In this document: positions 1-9,406 of the stretch, in pieces
Layout: the number at the start of each line of letters is the position of its first letter
Position numbering within the stretch: position 1 is the first letter of the stretch
From: an uncultured Pelagibacteraceae bacterium
GTDB taxonomy: Bacteria; Pseudomonadota; Alphaproteobacteria; Pelagibacterales; Pelagibacteraceae
Assembly: GCA_902612605.1 (NCBI GenBank)
Contig: CACMDY010000006.1
Coordinates: 1 to 64,000 of the forward strand
Direction: 5' to 3'
Length of the DNA: 64,000 nt
Position numbers and translations under genes: made by a program
Notes under the pieces: generated by a model
Told to the model about the DNA's origin: nothing
Seen by the model: the letters and a program-made list of their open reading frames with translations, nothing else
Databases searched by the model: none

Positions 1-426
1 TTTCTCTCTTTTAATTAATCTCTTGATAAGTTCTTCCTTTGAAGGTGGTAAAACAAAGATAGTAAGCAATTTATATTTAAGCTTTTTATTTCTAATTTGT
101 CTTGTTCCTTGCCAATCAATATCAAAAATAATGTTTTTGCCTTTTTTTAATTTTTCAATAACTAAAGCTTTCGATGACCCATAATAGTTATCAAAAACTT
201 TAGCATGCTCTAAAAATTCTCCTTTTTTTATAAGTTTTTTAAAGTTATTTTTTGATATAAAATAATAATCTTTGCCATCTTTTTCGTTTGGTCGTGGAGA
301 TCTGGTTGTGTGTGATACTGAAACTGAAAAATTTCTATTTTTTGATATTTTTTTTACTAAAGTGGTCTTTCCAGCGCCTGACGGAGAGGAAAGAATATAT
401 ATTCCACCCTTTTTAAAGCTGGGCAT
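1..426 (-). CDS. gmk: Guanylate kinase, C-terminus cut by window edge
   Basis: This enzyme phosphorylates GMP to GDP with ATP in the cytoplasm. The first 142 codons are present and the frame is open at the window edge, so the C-terminal third is missing. Residues 14-22 form the P-loop (SPSGAGKTT), and the GMP-binding segment [19 protein letters not shown] lies just after it, as in the family. The start codon at 424-426 gives MPSFKKGG, a normal N-terminus. acpP lies 12 bases upstream of its neighbour's stop on the same strand, so gmk may be co-transcribed with the fatty-acid genes. Identity is certain from these motifs. Confidence 0.95.
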   Translation of the reverse strand, partial: MPSFKKGGIYILSSPSGAGKTTLVKKISKNRNFSVSVSHTTRSPRPNEKDGKDYYFISKNNFKKLIKKGEFLEHAKVFDNYYGSSKALVIEKLKKGKNIIFDIDWQGTRQIRNKKLKYKLLTIFVLPPSKEELIKRLIKREK

Positions 427-438
427 ATTAGCTTGAAG

Positions 439-678
439 TTAGTTTGCTTTATTTTCTATAAACTTAACTGCGTCTCCAACTGTAAGAATTTTTTCTGCAT
501 CGCTGTCTGAAATTTCAGAACCAAATTCTTCCTCAAAAGCCATTACTAATTCAACTGTATCTAAACTATCGGCTCCCAAATCATCGATGAAACTTGACTC
601 TTCGGTCACTTTAGCTTCATCTATTCCCAGGTGATCTGCAACAATTTTTTTTACTTTATTTGATATATCTTCTGACAT
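439..678 (-). CDS. acpP: Acyl carrier protein
   Basis: This small acidic protein carries growing acyl chains during type II fatty-acid synthesis. It is 79 residues, the usual length. Ser38 in the motif GADSLDT is the site for the 4'-phosphopantetheine arm, and acidic helix II ([11 protein letters not shown]) that docks with FAS enzymes follows it. It lies downstream of fabD and fabG on the same strand, the common bacterial order fabD-fabG-acpP. The 47-base gap to fabG is long enough for a separate promoter, which high-level ACP expression often needs, but I see no clear one. Confidence 0.97.
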   Translation of the reverse strand: MSEDISNKVKKIVADHLGIDEAKVTEESSFIDDLGADSLDTVELVMAFEEEFGSEISDSDAEKILTVGDAVKFIENKAN

Positions 679-725
679 ATTTTCCTTTGTAGTTAAAATT
701 CTTAATAAATATTTATATTATTTTG

Positions 726-1463
726 TCAACTAAAATACATGCCACCATTAACATGAATTGTTTCTCCTGTTATATAGTCAGATAAGGAGGAACAAAGAAA
801 AAAAACAGCATTAGCAACATCTTCTGGTAGCCCAAACCGCTCTAGAGATATTTTGTCTTGTAATATTTTTTTAAAATTGTCACTTATTTTATCTGTCATT
901 TCAGATTCTATAAAGCCAGGTGAAATACAATTTACCTTTATATTTTTTTTACCATACTCTAGAGCAAGACTTTTTGACATCCCTATCAAACCTGATTTAG
1001 ATGCTGAGTAATTTGCTTGGCCGATATTACCTGTATGACCAACAATGGAAGTTAAATTAATAATCTTACCATTTTTATTTTTTAACATTTTTTTTATTAC
1101 ATATTTGCTTAATAAGAAAGATGAGGTTAAGTTAAGATTAATTACCTTATTCCATTCCTCATCTTTCATTCTAATAGTCAAATTGTCTGCAGTAATGCCA
1201 GCATTATTTATTAAGATATTAATATTATTTTGAAAAATTTCGTTACAATCATCAATAAACTTTTCTATTAATGAATGTTTCGAAATATCAAATTTAATAG
1301 TTTTAACTTTTTTAAACTTTTCATTAATAGAGTCTAATTTTGCTTGGTTTGTGCCTGATGCAATAATATTTGCATTTCCTTCAACAAGTTTTTGAAGTAT
1401 TGATCCACCTATTACTCCTGTTGCTCCAGTTAATATTATATTTAGATTATTAAGATCAATCAT
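726..1463 (-). CDS. fabG: 3-oxoacyl-[acyl-carrier-protein] reductase
   Basis: This short-chain dehydrogenase reduces 3-oxoacyl-ACP to 3-hydroxyacyl-ACP with NADPH in fatty-acid elongation. The 245 residues match the family length. The cofactor loop is TGATGVIGG (residues 12-20), NNAG is at about 86-89, and the catalytic residues are Ser139, Tyr152 and Lys156 in YSASK. The C-terminal GGMYFS is typical of FabG. Its start overlaps the end of fabD by eight bases, so the two are translationally coupled. Position between fabD and acpP settles the choice among the many SDR functions. Confidence 0.95.
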   Translation of the reverse strand: MIDLNNLNIILTGATGVIGGSILQKLVEGNANIIASGTNQAKLDSINEKFKKVKTIKFDISKHSLIEKFIDDCNEIFQNNINILINNAGITADNLTIRMKDEEWNKVINLNLTSSFLLSKYVIKKMLKNKNGKIINLTSIVGHTGNIGQANYSASKSGLIGMSKSLALEYGKKNIKVNCISPGFIESEMTDKISDNFKKILQDKISLERFGLPEDVANAVFFLCSSLSDYITGETIHVNGGMYFS

Positions 1464-2385
1464 TTGTTAAATTTTTAATATCAGTAATATTATTTACCTG
1501 ATTTAATTTAACATTTCTATCTATTCTTTTGATAAGTCCAGATAAAACTTTTCCAGGACCTATTTCAATAAATTTCCTAATTCCTGAATTTAACATATTT
1601 GTAACACTTTCTCTCCATCTTACTGGTTGTTCGATTTGTTCAATTAAAAGTTTTTTTATTACTTCTGGACTATTTATTGGATTTGCGGTTACATTTGATA
1701 CTATATTTACTTTTGGTTTATCAAAATTTGTAGCTAGAATTTTTTGTTTCATTTCAATTGTTGCTTTGTTCATTAATGGACAGTGAAATGGTGCGCTAAC
1801 CGGTAATTTAACAAACTTTATTTTTTTTTCTTTTAATAAATTAGAAAAAAATTCTATAGAATCTGTCTTTCCACTTAATACTACTTGTCCAATTGAGTTA
1901 TCATTTGCTATGTAGCATGTATGTTTATTTTCAATTTCTTTTAACATTATTCGTATTTCATTTATGTCAATCCCTAGAGTTGCTATCATAGCTCCTTGTC
2001 CCTTAGGTACAGCATTCTGCATTGCTATACCTCTATATTTTAAAAGTGATATTGTCTGTTCAAAATCTAGTGAGTCCGCACAACAAAGAGCTGAGTATTC
2101 ACCAAGTGAATGACCAGCAAAAAAACTAGCTTCTTTTAAATTAAAATTAGCTTCCTTTTCTAATACCTTAAATATTGAATAGCTTACTAAAAAGATTGCA
2201 GGTTGAGTATTTTCGGTTTGATCTAAAATATCTTTTGGGCCGTCTAAAATTAATTTGCTTAAACTTTTATCTAGAATCTCATCAGCATTTTGGAAATATT
2301 TCCTTACACTATCATAATTTTCATAAAATTCTTTTGCCATGCCAACTATTTGGGATCCTTGTCCGGGAAAAATTATTGAAAACAT
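1456..2385 (-). CDS. fabD: Malonyl-CoA:ACP transacylase
   Basis: The enzyme moves malonyl groups from CoA to ACP to start each round of fatty-acid elongation. Its 309 residues are the normal size. Visible signatures are the N-terminal FPGQGSQ, the nucleophile Ser93 in GHSLGEYSAL, and the catalytic His201 in APFHCPLM. It is the first gene of a minus-strand fabD-fabG-acpP group. It diverges from rpsF, with 83 A+T-rich bases between the two starts that must hold both promoters. Confidence 0.96.
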   Translation of the reverse strand: MFSIIFPGQGSQIVGMAKEFYENYDSVRKYFQNADEILDKSLSKLILDGPKDILDQTENTQPAIFLVSYSIFKVLEKEANFNLKEASFFAGHSLGEYSALCCADSLDFEQTISLLKYRGIAMQNAVPKGQGAMIATLGIDINEIRIMLKEIENKHTCYIANDNSIGQVVLSGKTDSIEFFSNLLKEKKIKFVKLPVSAPFHCPLMNKATIEMKQKILATNFDKPKVNIVSNVTANPINSPEVIKKLLIEQIEQPVRWRESVTNMLNSGIRKFIEIGPGKVLSGLIKRIDRNVKLNQVNNITDIKNLTND

Positions 2386-2468
2386 AAAAAAGTTAATAAA
2401 ATAAGTAATTTTTTATATTGTAATTAAAAATTTATAATAGTATATCCTCATTTTTTCTACAAATTTAT

Positions 2469-2807
2469 ATGAACTTTTACGAGCATACATTAATAGCACG
2501 ACAGGACACTTCACCAAGTCAAATTAAATCAATACAAGAAAAATATACTAAGATAATAGAAGATAATGATGGTGACATAATTAAGTTTGAAAGCTGGGGT
2601 TTAATGCAACTCGCATATTTAATTAAAAAAAATAAAAAAGGCAATTACCTACATTTTAAAATTAAAGGTAATGGGAAAACTATAAAGGAGCTAGAAAAAA
2701 ATGAAAAGATTGATAAAAATTTGTTAAGATTTATGACTGTAAAAATGAAAAAATTAGATCTGGATACTGACTATTTTAGAAAATCTGAGGAAAATATAAA
2801 AAAATAA
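2469..2807 (+). CDS. rpsF: 30S ribosomal protein S6
   Basis: S6 binds the central domain of 16S rRNA together with S18. The 112-residue protein begins MNFYEHTLIARQD, matching the family's conserved first beta strand (Y-E). The lysine-rich segment LIKKNKKGNYLHF is the usual RNA-facing loop. The E. coli-type acidic tail is absent, leaving a short lysine-rich end. It opens the rpsF-rpsR-rplI cluster, found in this order in most bacteria. Confidence 0.95.
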   Translation: MNFYEHTLIARQDTSPSQIKSIQEKYTKIIEDNDGDIIKFESWGLMQLAYLIKKNKKGNYLHFKIKGNGKTIKELEKNEKIDKNLLRFMTVKMKKLDLDTDYFRKSEENIKK

Positions 2808-2816
2808 AAAATAAAT

Positions 2817-3083
2817 ATGAAAAAAAGAAAAGTAAAAAAAAATAGCCAGAATAATTTTTCTAAATTGAGCATTTTTCAAAACCAAAAATATAAATTTAAA
2901 AAAAAATGTCCTCTGTCTGGAAAAGGAGCTCCAGTAATAGATTATAAAAACATCAAATTATTAAAGAGATATATTTCTGAAAATGGAAAAATATTACCAT
3001 CAAGAATTACATCTGTAAGTCAAAAAAAACAAAGAGACCTATCATTATCAATTAAAAGAGCAAGAAATTTAGCTCTAATCTAA
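2817..3083 (+). CDS. rpsR: 30S ribosomal protein S18
   Basis: S18 pairs with S6 on the platform of the small subunit. The protein has 88 residues. The conserved core is easy to see: [15 protein letters not shown], then [18 protein letters not shown] and the C-terminal [16 protein letters not shown]. The N-terminus carries a basic extension ([13 protein letters not shown]). It begins nine bases after rpsF and stops one base before rplI, so the three are surely one transcript. Confidence 0.95.
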   Translation: MKKRKVKKNSQNNFSKLSIFQNQKYKFKKKCPLSGKGAPVIDYKNIKLLKRYISENGKILPSRITSVSQKKQRDLSLSIKRARNLALI

Positions 3084-3084
3084 T

Positions 3085-3540
3085 ATGAAAATTATACTTT
3101 TAGAAAATGTAAGAAAGGTTGGTTCAATTGGAGATATTATTGATGTTAAAAGAGGTTTTGCTAGAAATTTTTTAATCGCTCAAAAAAAAGCTCTATTTGC
3201 ATCCAAGGAAAATATAAAAGAAGTAGAAAAAATTAAAAATGATTTAAGTAAAAAAGATTTAGATAAAAAAAATTTGGCTAAAGAAATAGACGAAAAAATA
3301 AAGGGAAAAGAATTTACTATAAAAAAATTAAGTACAGAAAACAAAGAACTTTATGGATCTGTAAAGCCTACAGAAATATCGAAAATTATTAAAGAAAAAG
3401 AAAATATTGATATTAATCCATCAACTATTCAACCTATTGAAGAAATCAAATCGATTGGAACCTTTTCAGTTCTTTTAAACCTTCATTCCGAAATACAATC
3501 AGATATAAAAATAACAGTTATTTCCCAAGAAGAAAATTAA
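3085..3540 (+). CDS. rplI: 50S ribosomal protein L9
   Basis: L9 is a two-domain 23S rRNA-binding protein joined by a long helix. The N-terminal domain shows the family signature MKIILLENVRKVGSIGDIIDVKRGFARNFL in overlapping segments, with the G-x-x-G-x-x-V-x-V-x-x-G-Y/F-x-R-N-F/Y pattern. A charged linker helix follows (about residues 40-75). The 151-residue length is normal. It is the last ribosomal gene of the cluster; dnaB starts 69 bases downstream, a common bacterial neighbour. Confidence 0.95.
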   Translation: MKIILLENVRKVGSIGDIIDVKRGFARNFLIAQKKALFASKENIKEVEKIKNDLSKKDLDKKNLAKEIDEKIKGKEFTIKKLSTENKELYGSVKPTEISKIIKEKENIDINPSTIQPIEEIKSIGTFSVLLNLHSEIQSDIKITVISQEEN

Positions 3541-3609
3541 TTTTATACATTTTTTTCCCCAGTTAAAATTTTACTTTGTCATTTAAGATTAAAATAAATA
3601 ATATATTTT

Positions 3610-5025
3610 GTGTCTCAATCTTTAAATATTTTAAAAAGTAAAGCCAATGAGATGCCTAATAATATTGAGGCTGAACAATCAGTAATAGGATCTATTCTTT
3701 TAACAAATGAGATATTTGATGATGTTAGTATAATTATCTCAAGTAAAAATTTTTACGATCCTGTTCATAAAAAAATATTCGAAGCATTAGAAAAATTAAT
3801 ATATGGTGGACTTTTAGCAAATCCAATAACTTTAAAAAATTACTTTGAAAAAGAAAAAGATGAATTAAACATTCCAGAGTATTTAGTTAAAATAACTAAA
3901 TTTTCTACATCTTCTAGGCAGGCTCTAGAGTATTCAAAATTAATTTTTGATCTTTATGTAAAACGTGAATTAATAAAAATTTCAGGGGAAGTAATAGATC
4001 AAGCTAAACTAAATGATTTAGGAACAGATGGAAAAAATATAATTGAAAATTATGAAAAGTCCTTATTCGATCTTGCAGAAAAAGGATCATTTAGTTCATC
4101 ATTGATTAAGTTTGATGAAGCTATGAGGCAAACAATTGAAATGGCTTCAAATGCTTATAAAAATGAGGAGGGTATAGTTGGTGTACCAACTGGACTGAAA
4201 GATTTAGATGATAGATTGGGTGGTTTGCATAAATCTGATCTTATTATTATTGCAGGCAGACCCTCAATGGGTAAAACTGCTTTGGCTACAAACATTGCAT
4301 TTAATGCTGCAAAAAAAATTCAAGAAAATGGTGAAAAAAGTTCCATTGCCTTCTTTTCCTTAGAAATGTCATCAGAACAATTATCTACAAGAATTTTAGC
4401 AGAGCAATCACGTATTAAATCAAATGATATAAGAAGGGGTAAGATATCTGAAGAACAATTTGATAAATTTATTGAAACCTCAAAAGATATATCTGAACTA
4501 CCTCTGTATATTGATGAAACTCCTGCAATAACAATTGCGGCTCTAAGCAATAGAGCTAGAAGAATAAAAAGATTGTACGGTCTTAATATGGTTGTAATAG
4601 ATTATATTCAATTAATGAGAGCTTCGAATACAAACAATGGTAGAGTTCAAGAGATTTCAGAAATAACACAAGGATTAAAAGCTTTAGCAAAAGAATTGGC
4701 TGTTCCGGTATTAGCTTTATCTCAACTTTCGAGAGCAGTAGAGCAAAGAGATGATAAAAAACCGCAATTATCGGATTTGCGAGAATCGGGTTCAATAGAG
4801 CAAGATGCTGATGTAGTTATGTTTGTATATAGAGAAGCATATTATTTACAAGGAAAAGAACCAAGGCCCGCAACTGTGGAACATGCTGAATGGCAGGCTA
4901 AAATGAATGAAGTGTCACATTTGGCAGAATTAATTATTCAAAAGCAAAGACATGGACCAACAGGTAACGTTATGCTCGAATTTGAGGCAATGTTTACTAA
5001 ATTTAAAGATATTCAAAATAATTAA
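3610..5025 (+). CDS. dnaB: Replicative DNA helicase
   Basis: This hexameric 5'-3' helicase unwinds DNA at the replication fork. The start codon is GTG, giving MSQSLNILKSK; no ATG is placed as well upstream of the N-terminal DnaB domain, which begins at PNNIEAEQSVIGSIL. The RecA-like C-terminal domain has a Walker A motif (AGRPSMGKTALA, about residues 215-226), a Walker B motif (VVIDYIQLM, about 326-334) and the DLRESGSIEQDAD segment. The length of 471 is typical and there is no intein. Confidence 0.96.
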   Translation: MSQSLNILKSKANEMPNNIEAEQSVIGSILLTNEIFDDVSIIISSKNFYDPVHKKIFEALEKLIYGGLLANPITLKNYFEKEKDELNIPEYLVKITKFSTSSRQALEYSKLIFDLYVKRELIKISGEVIDQAKLNDLGTDGKNIIENYEKSLFDLAEKGSFSSSLIKFDEAMRQTIEMASNAYKNEEGIVGVPTGLKDLDDRLGGLHKSDLIIIAGRPSMGKTALATNIAFNAAKKIQENGEKSSIAFFSLEMSSEQLSTRILAEQSRIKSNDIRRGKISEEQFDKFIETSKDISELPLYIDETPAITIAALSNRARRIKRLYGLNMVVIDYIQLMRASNTNNGRVQEISEITQGLKALAKELAVPVLALSQLSRAVEQRDDKKPQLSDLRESGSIEQDADVVMFVYREAYYLQGKEPRPATVEHAEWQAKMNEVSHLAELIIQKQRHGPTGNVMLEFEAMFTKFKDIQNN

Positions 5026-5050
5026 ATTAAATTATAAAAGCTAATAGTCG

Positions 5051-7426
5051 ATGTTAGCCAAATTATATCAAAATATTGTTTTAAAAAAACCTAATTTAAT
5101 TTTAGTTTTATTATTAATTTGTTTATGTTTTTTTGGCTATTATTCTAAAAATTTTAGACTTGATGCATCATCTGAAACTTTATTAATAGAAGGTGATCCT
5201 GATTTAAAATATTTAAACGAAATAAACGAAAGATACGGTGCGAAAGAATTTTTAGTTCTTACATACACTCCAAAAGGGGGAATGATAGAAGAAAATTCTA
5301 TCAAAAACCTAATAAAATTAAAAAAAGAAATTCAAAAACTTAATTGGGTGCATAGTGTAATCACTCTATTAGATATTCCTTTACTAAACAGCTCCGATGA
5401 ACCGTTAATAGAGAGACTGCAAAACTACTCTACACTTAGCTCGGATGGTATTGATAAAGAAAGAGGGTTTAATGAAATATTGAATAGTCCAGTTTTCAAG
5501 AATTTTGTAATAAGTGAAGATGGTAAAACATCTGGTATTATAGTTTATTTAAAGTCCAAAGATAAAATACAAGACTTTAAAAGTAAAAAAGACGAAGAGA
5601 TATATAAAGATAAATTAAAAAAACAAAATCATCAAAATATTTTAGAGATAAGGGAAGTAATAAAAAATTTTAGTTCAACAAGCAAAATTCATTTAGGTGG
5701 AATACCTATGATTGCTGATGACATGATGACCTTTATTAAAAATGACATAATTGTTTTTGGACTTGGGGTTTTTTTATTTATTGTTGCAACTCTTTGGTAT
5801 GTATTTAGAAGATTGATATGGATAATTGTACCCATAAGCAGTTGTTTTTTTTCAGTTATAATAATGATAGGACTTCTTGGTCTCTTAGGGTGGAAAGTTA
5901 CCGTTATATCATCAAATTTTATAGCTTTAATGTTGATACTAACTATGGCTATGAATATTCATATTAGTACAAGATATCTTCAGCTTTCAAAACAATTTCC
6001 GAAGTTAAATAAATTTAAAATTATTTCTTTAACAACGAGCAAAATGTTTTGGCCTATTTTATATACAGCTTTGACAACTATATTTGCTTTCTTGTCTCTA
6101 GTGTTTAGCGAAATAAAACCAATAATAGATTTTGGATTTATGATGACTTTTGGTCTAATAATTTCATTTCTTATTACTTTTAGTTTATTGCCAACATTAA
6201 TTAATTTATTTAATTTTAATAAAGTTGCTTTAAATGAGGAAAAAAATAGTAAAATTACTAATTTTTTCAGCAACGTTTCAATTTCAAATCAAAATACAAT
6301 ATTAGGAACAACTTTAATAATTATATGTTTAAGTATATTTGGAATTTCAAAACTTGAAGTAGAAAATAGTTTTATAAATTATTTTGATAAAAATACAGAA
6401 ATTTATAAAGGAATGAAACTTATAGATGAAAAATTAGGTGGTACTACACCACTTGAAGTTATTTTAAAATTTCCAAAACAAGATAATGATGAACAAAAAT
6501 CTGAGGATGAAGAAGACGATTGGGGTGATGAAGATGAGAATGATGAAAAATATTGGTTTACTAAAGACAAAATTGATAAGATAAAAAAAGTTCACAATTA
6601 TTTAGACTCTTTGGAGCCAATTGGAAAAGTGCTTTCCTTTTCATCTATTATTGACGTTGCCACTCAATTAAATAACAATAAAGAGCTAGGTTCATTAGAA
6701 ATGGGTGTCTTGTACACTAAGATACCAGATAATATAAAAAAAGAAATTGTTGATCCATATATATCAATAAAAGACTCGGAAGCTAGAATAAGCTTAAGAA
6801 TTAAAGACTCCTTAGATGATCTGAGGAGAAATGATTTATTGATTAAAATAAATTCTGATCTTGAAAATAAATTAGATTTAAAAAAAGATGAATTCAAATT
6901 AGGAGGTGTATTAATTCTTTTTAACAATCTATTGCAAAGTTTATTTAAATCTCAAATCTTAACTCTTGGATTTGTAATGCTTGGAATATTTATAATGTTT
7001 GTTATTCTTTTCAAAAATTTAAAATTAGCTTTAATAGGCGTTGTGCCAAATTTTATAGCAGCCTTTTTTATACTAGGTTTAATTGGATTATTGGGAATTC
7101 CTCTTGATATGATGACAATAACAATTGCCGCAATAACAATAGGTATCGCGGTAGATAATAGTATTCATTATATTTACAGATTTAAAGAGGAGTATGCAAA
7201 ATTAAAAAATTATAATAAGACATTAAAACTGTGTCATTCAACAGTTGGAAAAGCTATTTTAAATACTTCAATTACAATAGTATTTGGATTTTCAATTTTA
7301 GTAATGTCAAATTTTATACCAACAATTTACTTTGGTGTATTCACGGGGATTGCTATGTTGCTTGCAATGGTTTCGGTTTTAACACTTTTGCCTTCTTTAT
7401 TGCTTAAAATTAAACCATTCAATTAA
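5051..7426 (+). CDS. RND/MMPL-family exporter, Patched-like
   Basis: This is a 791-residue inner-membrane protein of the RND superfamily (MMPL/HpnN-like). One transmembrane segment near residue 20 is followed by a large periplasmic domain. A sterol-sensing-like bundle of about five helices lies at roughly 230-390, and the same plan is repeated in the second half (one helix near 415, loop, helices at about 635-785). The GIAVDNSIHYIYRF segment in the second bundle carries the Asp that RND pumps use for proton transfer. A very acidic stretch (residues 478-505) interrupts the second loop. The substrate is unknown; lipids or hopanoid-like molecules are known substrates of relatives. It ends in a TAATG overlap with the next gene. 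Confidence 0.8.
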   Translation: MLAKLYQNIVLKKPNLILVLLLICLCFFGYYSKNFRLDASSETLLIEGDPDLKYLNEINERYGAKEFLVLTYTPKGGMIEENSIKNLIKLKKEIQKLNWVHSVITLLDIPLLNSSDEPLIERLQNYSTLSSDGIDKERGFNEILNSPVFKNFVISEDGKTSGIIVYLKSKDKIQDFKSKKDEEIYKDKLKKQNHQNILEIREVIKNFSSTSKIHLGGIPMIADDMMTFIKNDIIVFGLGVFLFIVATLWYVFRRLIWIIVPISSCFFSVIIMIGLLGLLGWKVTVISSNFIALMLILTMAMNIHISTRYLQLSKQFPKLNKFKIISLTTSKMFWPILYTALTTIFAFLSLVFSEIKPIIDFGFMMTFGLIISFLITFSLLPTLINLFNFNKVALNEEKNSKITNFFSNVSISNQNTILGTTLIIICLSIFGISKLEVENSFINYFDKNTEIYKGMKLIDEKLGGTTPLEVILKFPKQDNDEQKSEDEEDDWGDEDENDEKYWFTKDKIDKIKKVHNYLDSLEPIGKVLSFSSIIDVATQLNNNKELGSLEMGVLYTKIPDNIKKEIVDPYISIKDSEARISLRIKDSLDDLRRNDLLIKINSDLENKLDLKKDEFKLGGVLILFNNLLQSLFKSQILTLGFVMLGIFIMFVILFKNLKLALIGVVPNFIAAFFILGLIGLLGIPLDMMTITIAAITIGIAVDNSIHYIYRFKEEYAKLKNYNKTLKLCHSTVGKAILNTSITIVFGFSILVMSNFIPTIYFGVFTGIAMLLAMVSVLTLLPSLLLKIKPFN

Positions 7427-7971
7427 TGATTGAGACTATTCAGGATTTTTTAATACAAGTAACATTATTTGATTATATTTATTTTGTATTAACCATTTAT
7501 TTTTTAATTCAAGGATCTAGAAAAGGTTTTGTTTTAAGTTTATTGTCAGCTGCCAAATGGGTTTTGGCATATATCTTAACAATTTATTTATTTCCTAAAG
7601 TAAAACCGTATTTTGAAGGTATTTTAGATAGTGAATATGTGCTTGATATAATTGTAGGCGTAATATTATTTATATTAATAATATTTCTTATTCTTTTAGC
7701 AAATAAAGCAATAAGTAAAGTTATTACTTACACTGGATTAGGTTCAGTCGATAAGGTTTTTGGCTTTTTTTTTGGAATCGCTAAGAGCTATATTTTAATT
7801 GTTTGTTTGTTCACAGCTATTGACGTTATCTATGATAGCAAAAAATGGCCATTAAATTTAAAAGATTCACTAACATTTCCTTGGGTTGAAAAAGGTAGTA
7901 TCTATCTTATAAAGGTATTTCCAAATCAAAAACAATATGAAGATGCTAAAGAAAAAGTTCAAGATGTATAA
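7426..7971 (+). CDS. cvpA: CvpA-family membrane protein
   Basis: A 181-residue inner-membrane protein with four predicted hydrophobic segments (about residues 14-30, 36-56, 71-93 and 102-128). The early FDYIYFVLTIYFLIQGSRKGF pattern (D-x-x-x-x-x-x-x-x-G-x-x-x-G), read in pieces, is typical of the CvpA family. In E. coli cvpA sits directly upstream of purF and is linked to colicin V and envelope stress; here purF also follows and overlaps it by eight bases, which supports the call. Its start overlaps the stop of the exporter by one base. Confidence 0.82.
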   Translation: MIETIQDFLIQVTLFDYIYFVLTIYFLIQGSRKGFVLSLLSAAKWVLAYILTIYLFPKVKPYFEGILDSEYVLDIIVGVILFILIIFLILLANKAISKVITYTGLGSVDKVFGFFFGIAKSYILIVCLFTAIDVIYDSKKWPLNLKDSLTFPWVEKGSIYLIKVFPNQKQYEDAKEKVQDV

Positions 7972-9406
7972 TCCTAAATTAAAAGAGGAATGTGCAGTCT
8001 TTGGCATAAGCAATACACCAGAAGCATCAACATTAACTGCTTTAGGACTTCATGCGTTACAACATAGGGGTCAGGAAGGTTGTGGAATTGTATCATTTGA
8101 CGGTGAAAAATATCACTCTGAAAAAAGATTTGGCCTAGTTGGAGACAACTTCAATGATGAAAAAGTCTTAAAAAATTTACCTGGAAATTACGCTATAGGT
8201 CATAATAGATATTCTACAACAGGAGGAACTGCTTTAAGAAATGTACAACCATTCTTTGCTGATACTAATTCAGGTGGAATTGGAGTTGCACATAATGGAA
8301 ATCTAACGAATGCAATAACACTTAGAAACAAAATGGTTGAAGAAGGCTCAATCTTTTACACAACATCAGATACAGAAACGATAGTAAAACTTATAGCCAA
8401 ATCAAAAAGACCAAAGACAATCGATAAAGTTATTGATGCTCTGTTTCAAATTCAAGGAGGTTATGCATTGGTTATGATGACACAAAATACACTCATTGGT
8501 GTAAGAGATCCTTATGGAATTAGACCTTTGGTTATCGGAAAACTAAAAAATTCTTATGTTTTTGCATCTGAAACATGTGCATTTGATATTATTGGCGCAA
8601 AGTTTGTTAGAGAAGTTGAAAATGGTGAAATTGTTTATGTAGAAAATGATGTATTGAAAAGTATTAAGCCATTTCCTCAAAAAAAAGTAAGACCATGTGT
8701 ATTTGAATATATTTATTTTTCAAGACCAGACAGTATTTTAAATGGCAAAACAGCTTATGAATATCGTAAAAAATTTGGAGCAGAATTAGCTAAAGAAGAT
8801 AATTTAGATGCTGACCTAGTTGTGCCAGTGCCAGACTCTGGTAATGCTGCTGCATTAGGTTATGCGGAAGAAAAAAAAATAAACTTTGATCTAGGTTTAA
8901 TAAGAAATCATTATGTCGGTAGAACTTTTATAGAACCTTCACAGCAAATTAGAAGTCTAGGAGTTAAATTAAAATTAAATGCAAATGTTTCAGTTATTAA
9001 AAATAAGAAAATTATTTTAGTTGATGACTCTCTTGTAAGAGGAACTACATCATCAAAGATTGTAAAAATGTTGCATGATAATGGTGCTAAAGAGATACAT
9101 GTTAGGATAGCTAGTCCAGAAATAAAATACCCAGATTTTTATGGAGTTGATACACCTACAAAAAAAGAACTATTAGCAGCAAATAAATCAGTAGATGAAA
9201 TAAAAGAATTTATAAAAGCAAAATCACTTAAATTTTTAACGTTAGGTGGTTTATATCGAGGAATGGGTTTTGAAAAGAGAAATGATGCTTATCCTCAATT
9301 AACCGATCATCATTTTACTGGTGATTATCCAGTAAAAATAATTGATGAACTTGGAGAAGATAAAGTTACACAATTATCACTATTAAGTACTGGTTCGAGT
9401 AATTAA
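7964..9406 (+). CDS. purF: Amidophosphoribosyltransferase
   Basis: The enzyme makes phosphoribosylamine from PRPP and glutamine, the first committed step of purine synthesis. I place the start at 7964 (MYNPKLKEECAVFGI), which puts the nucleophile Cys10 after a nine-residue propeptide, as in Bacillus-type enzymes; a start at 7937 is also open but would overlap cvpA by 35 bases. The PRPP loop is ILVDDSLVRGTTS at about residues 350-362. The C-terminal cysteines that bind a 4Fe-4S cluster in Bacillus PurF are missing: the matching segment reads DHHFTGDYP. It is therefore probably a cluster-free enzyme. Confidence 0.95.
   Translation: MYNPKLKEECAVFGISNTPEASTLTALGLHALQHRGQEGCGIVSFDGEKYHSEKRFGLVGDNFNDEKVLKNLPGNYAIGHNRYSTTGGTALRNVQPFFADTNSGGIGVAHNGNLTNAITLRNKMVEEGSIFYTTSDTETIVKLIAKSKRPKTIDKVIDALFQIQGGYALVMMTQNTLIGVRDPYGIRPLVIGKLKNSYVFASETCAFDIIGAKFVREVENGEIVYVENDVLKSIKPFPQKKVRPCVFEYIYFSRPDSILNGKTAYEYRKKFGAELAKEDNLDADLVVPVPDSGNAAALGYAEEKKINFDLGLIRNHYVGRTFIEPSQQIRSLGVKLKLNANVSVIKNKKIILVDDSLVRGTTSSKIVKMLHDNGAKEIHVRIASPEIKYPDFYGVDTPTKKELLAANKSVDEIKEFIKAKSLKFLTLGGLYRGMGFEKRNDAYPQLTDHHFTGDYPVKIIDELGEDKVTQLSLLSTGSSN

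Noticed and set aside
7937-7963. Earlier in-frame ATG for purF adding nine residues
   Set aside because: It overlaps cvpA by 35 bases and would place the nucleophile cysteine at residue 19; the start at 7964 gives the normal short propeptide.
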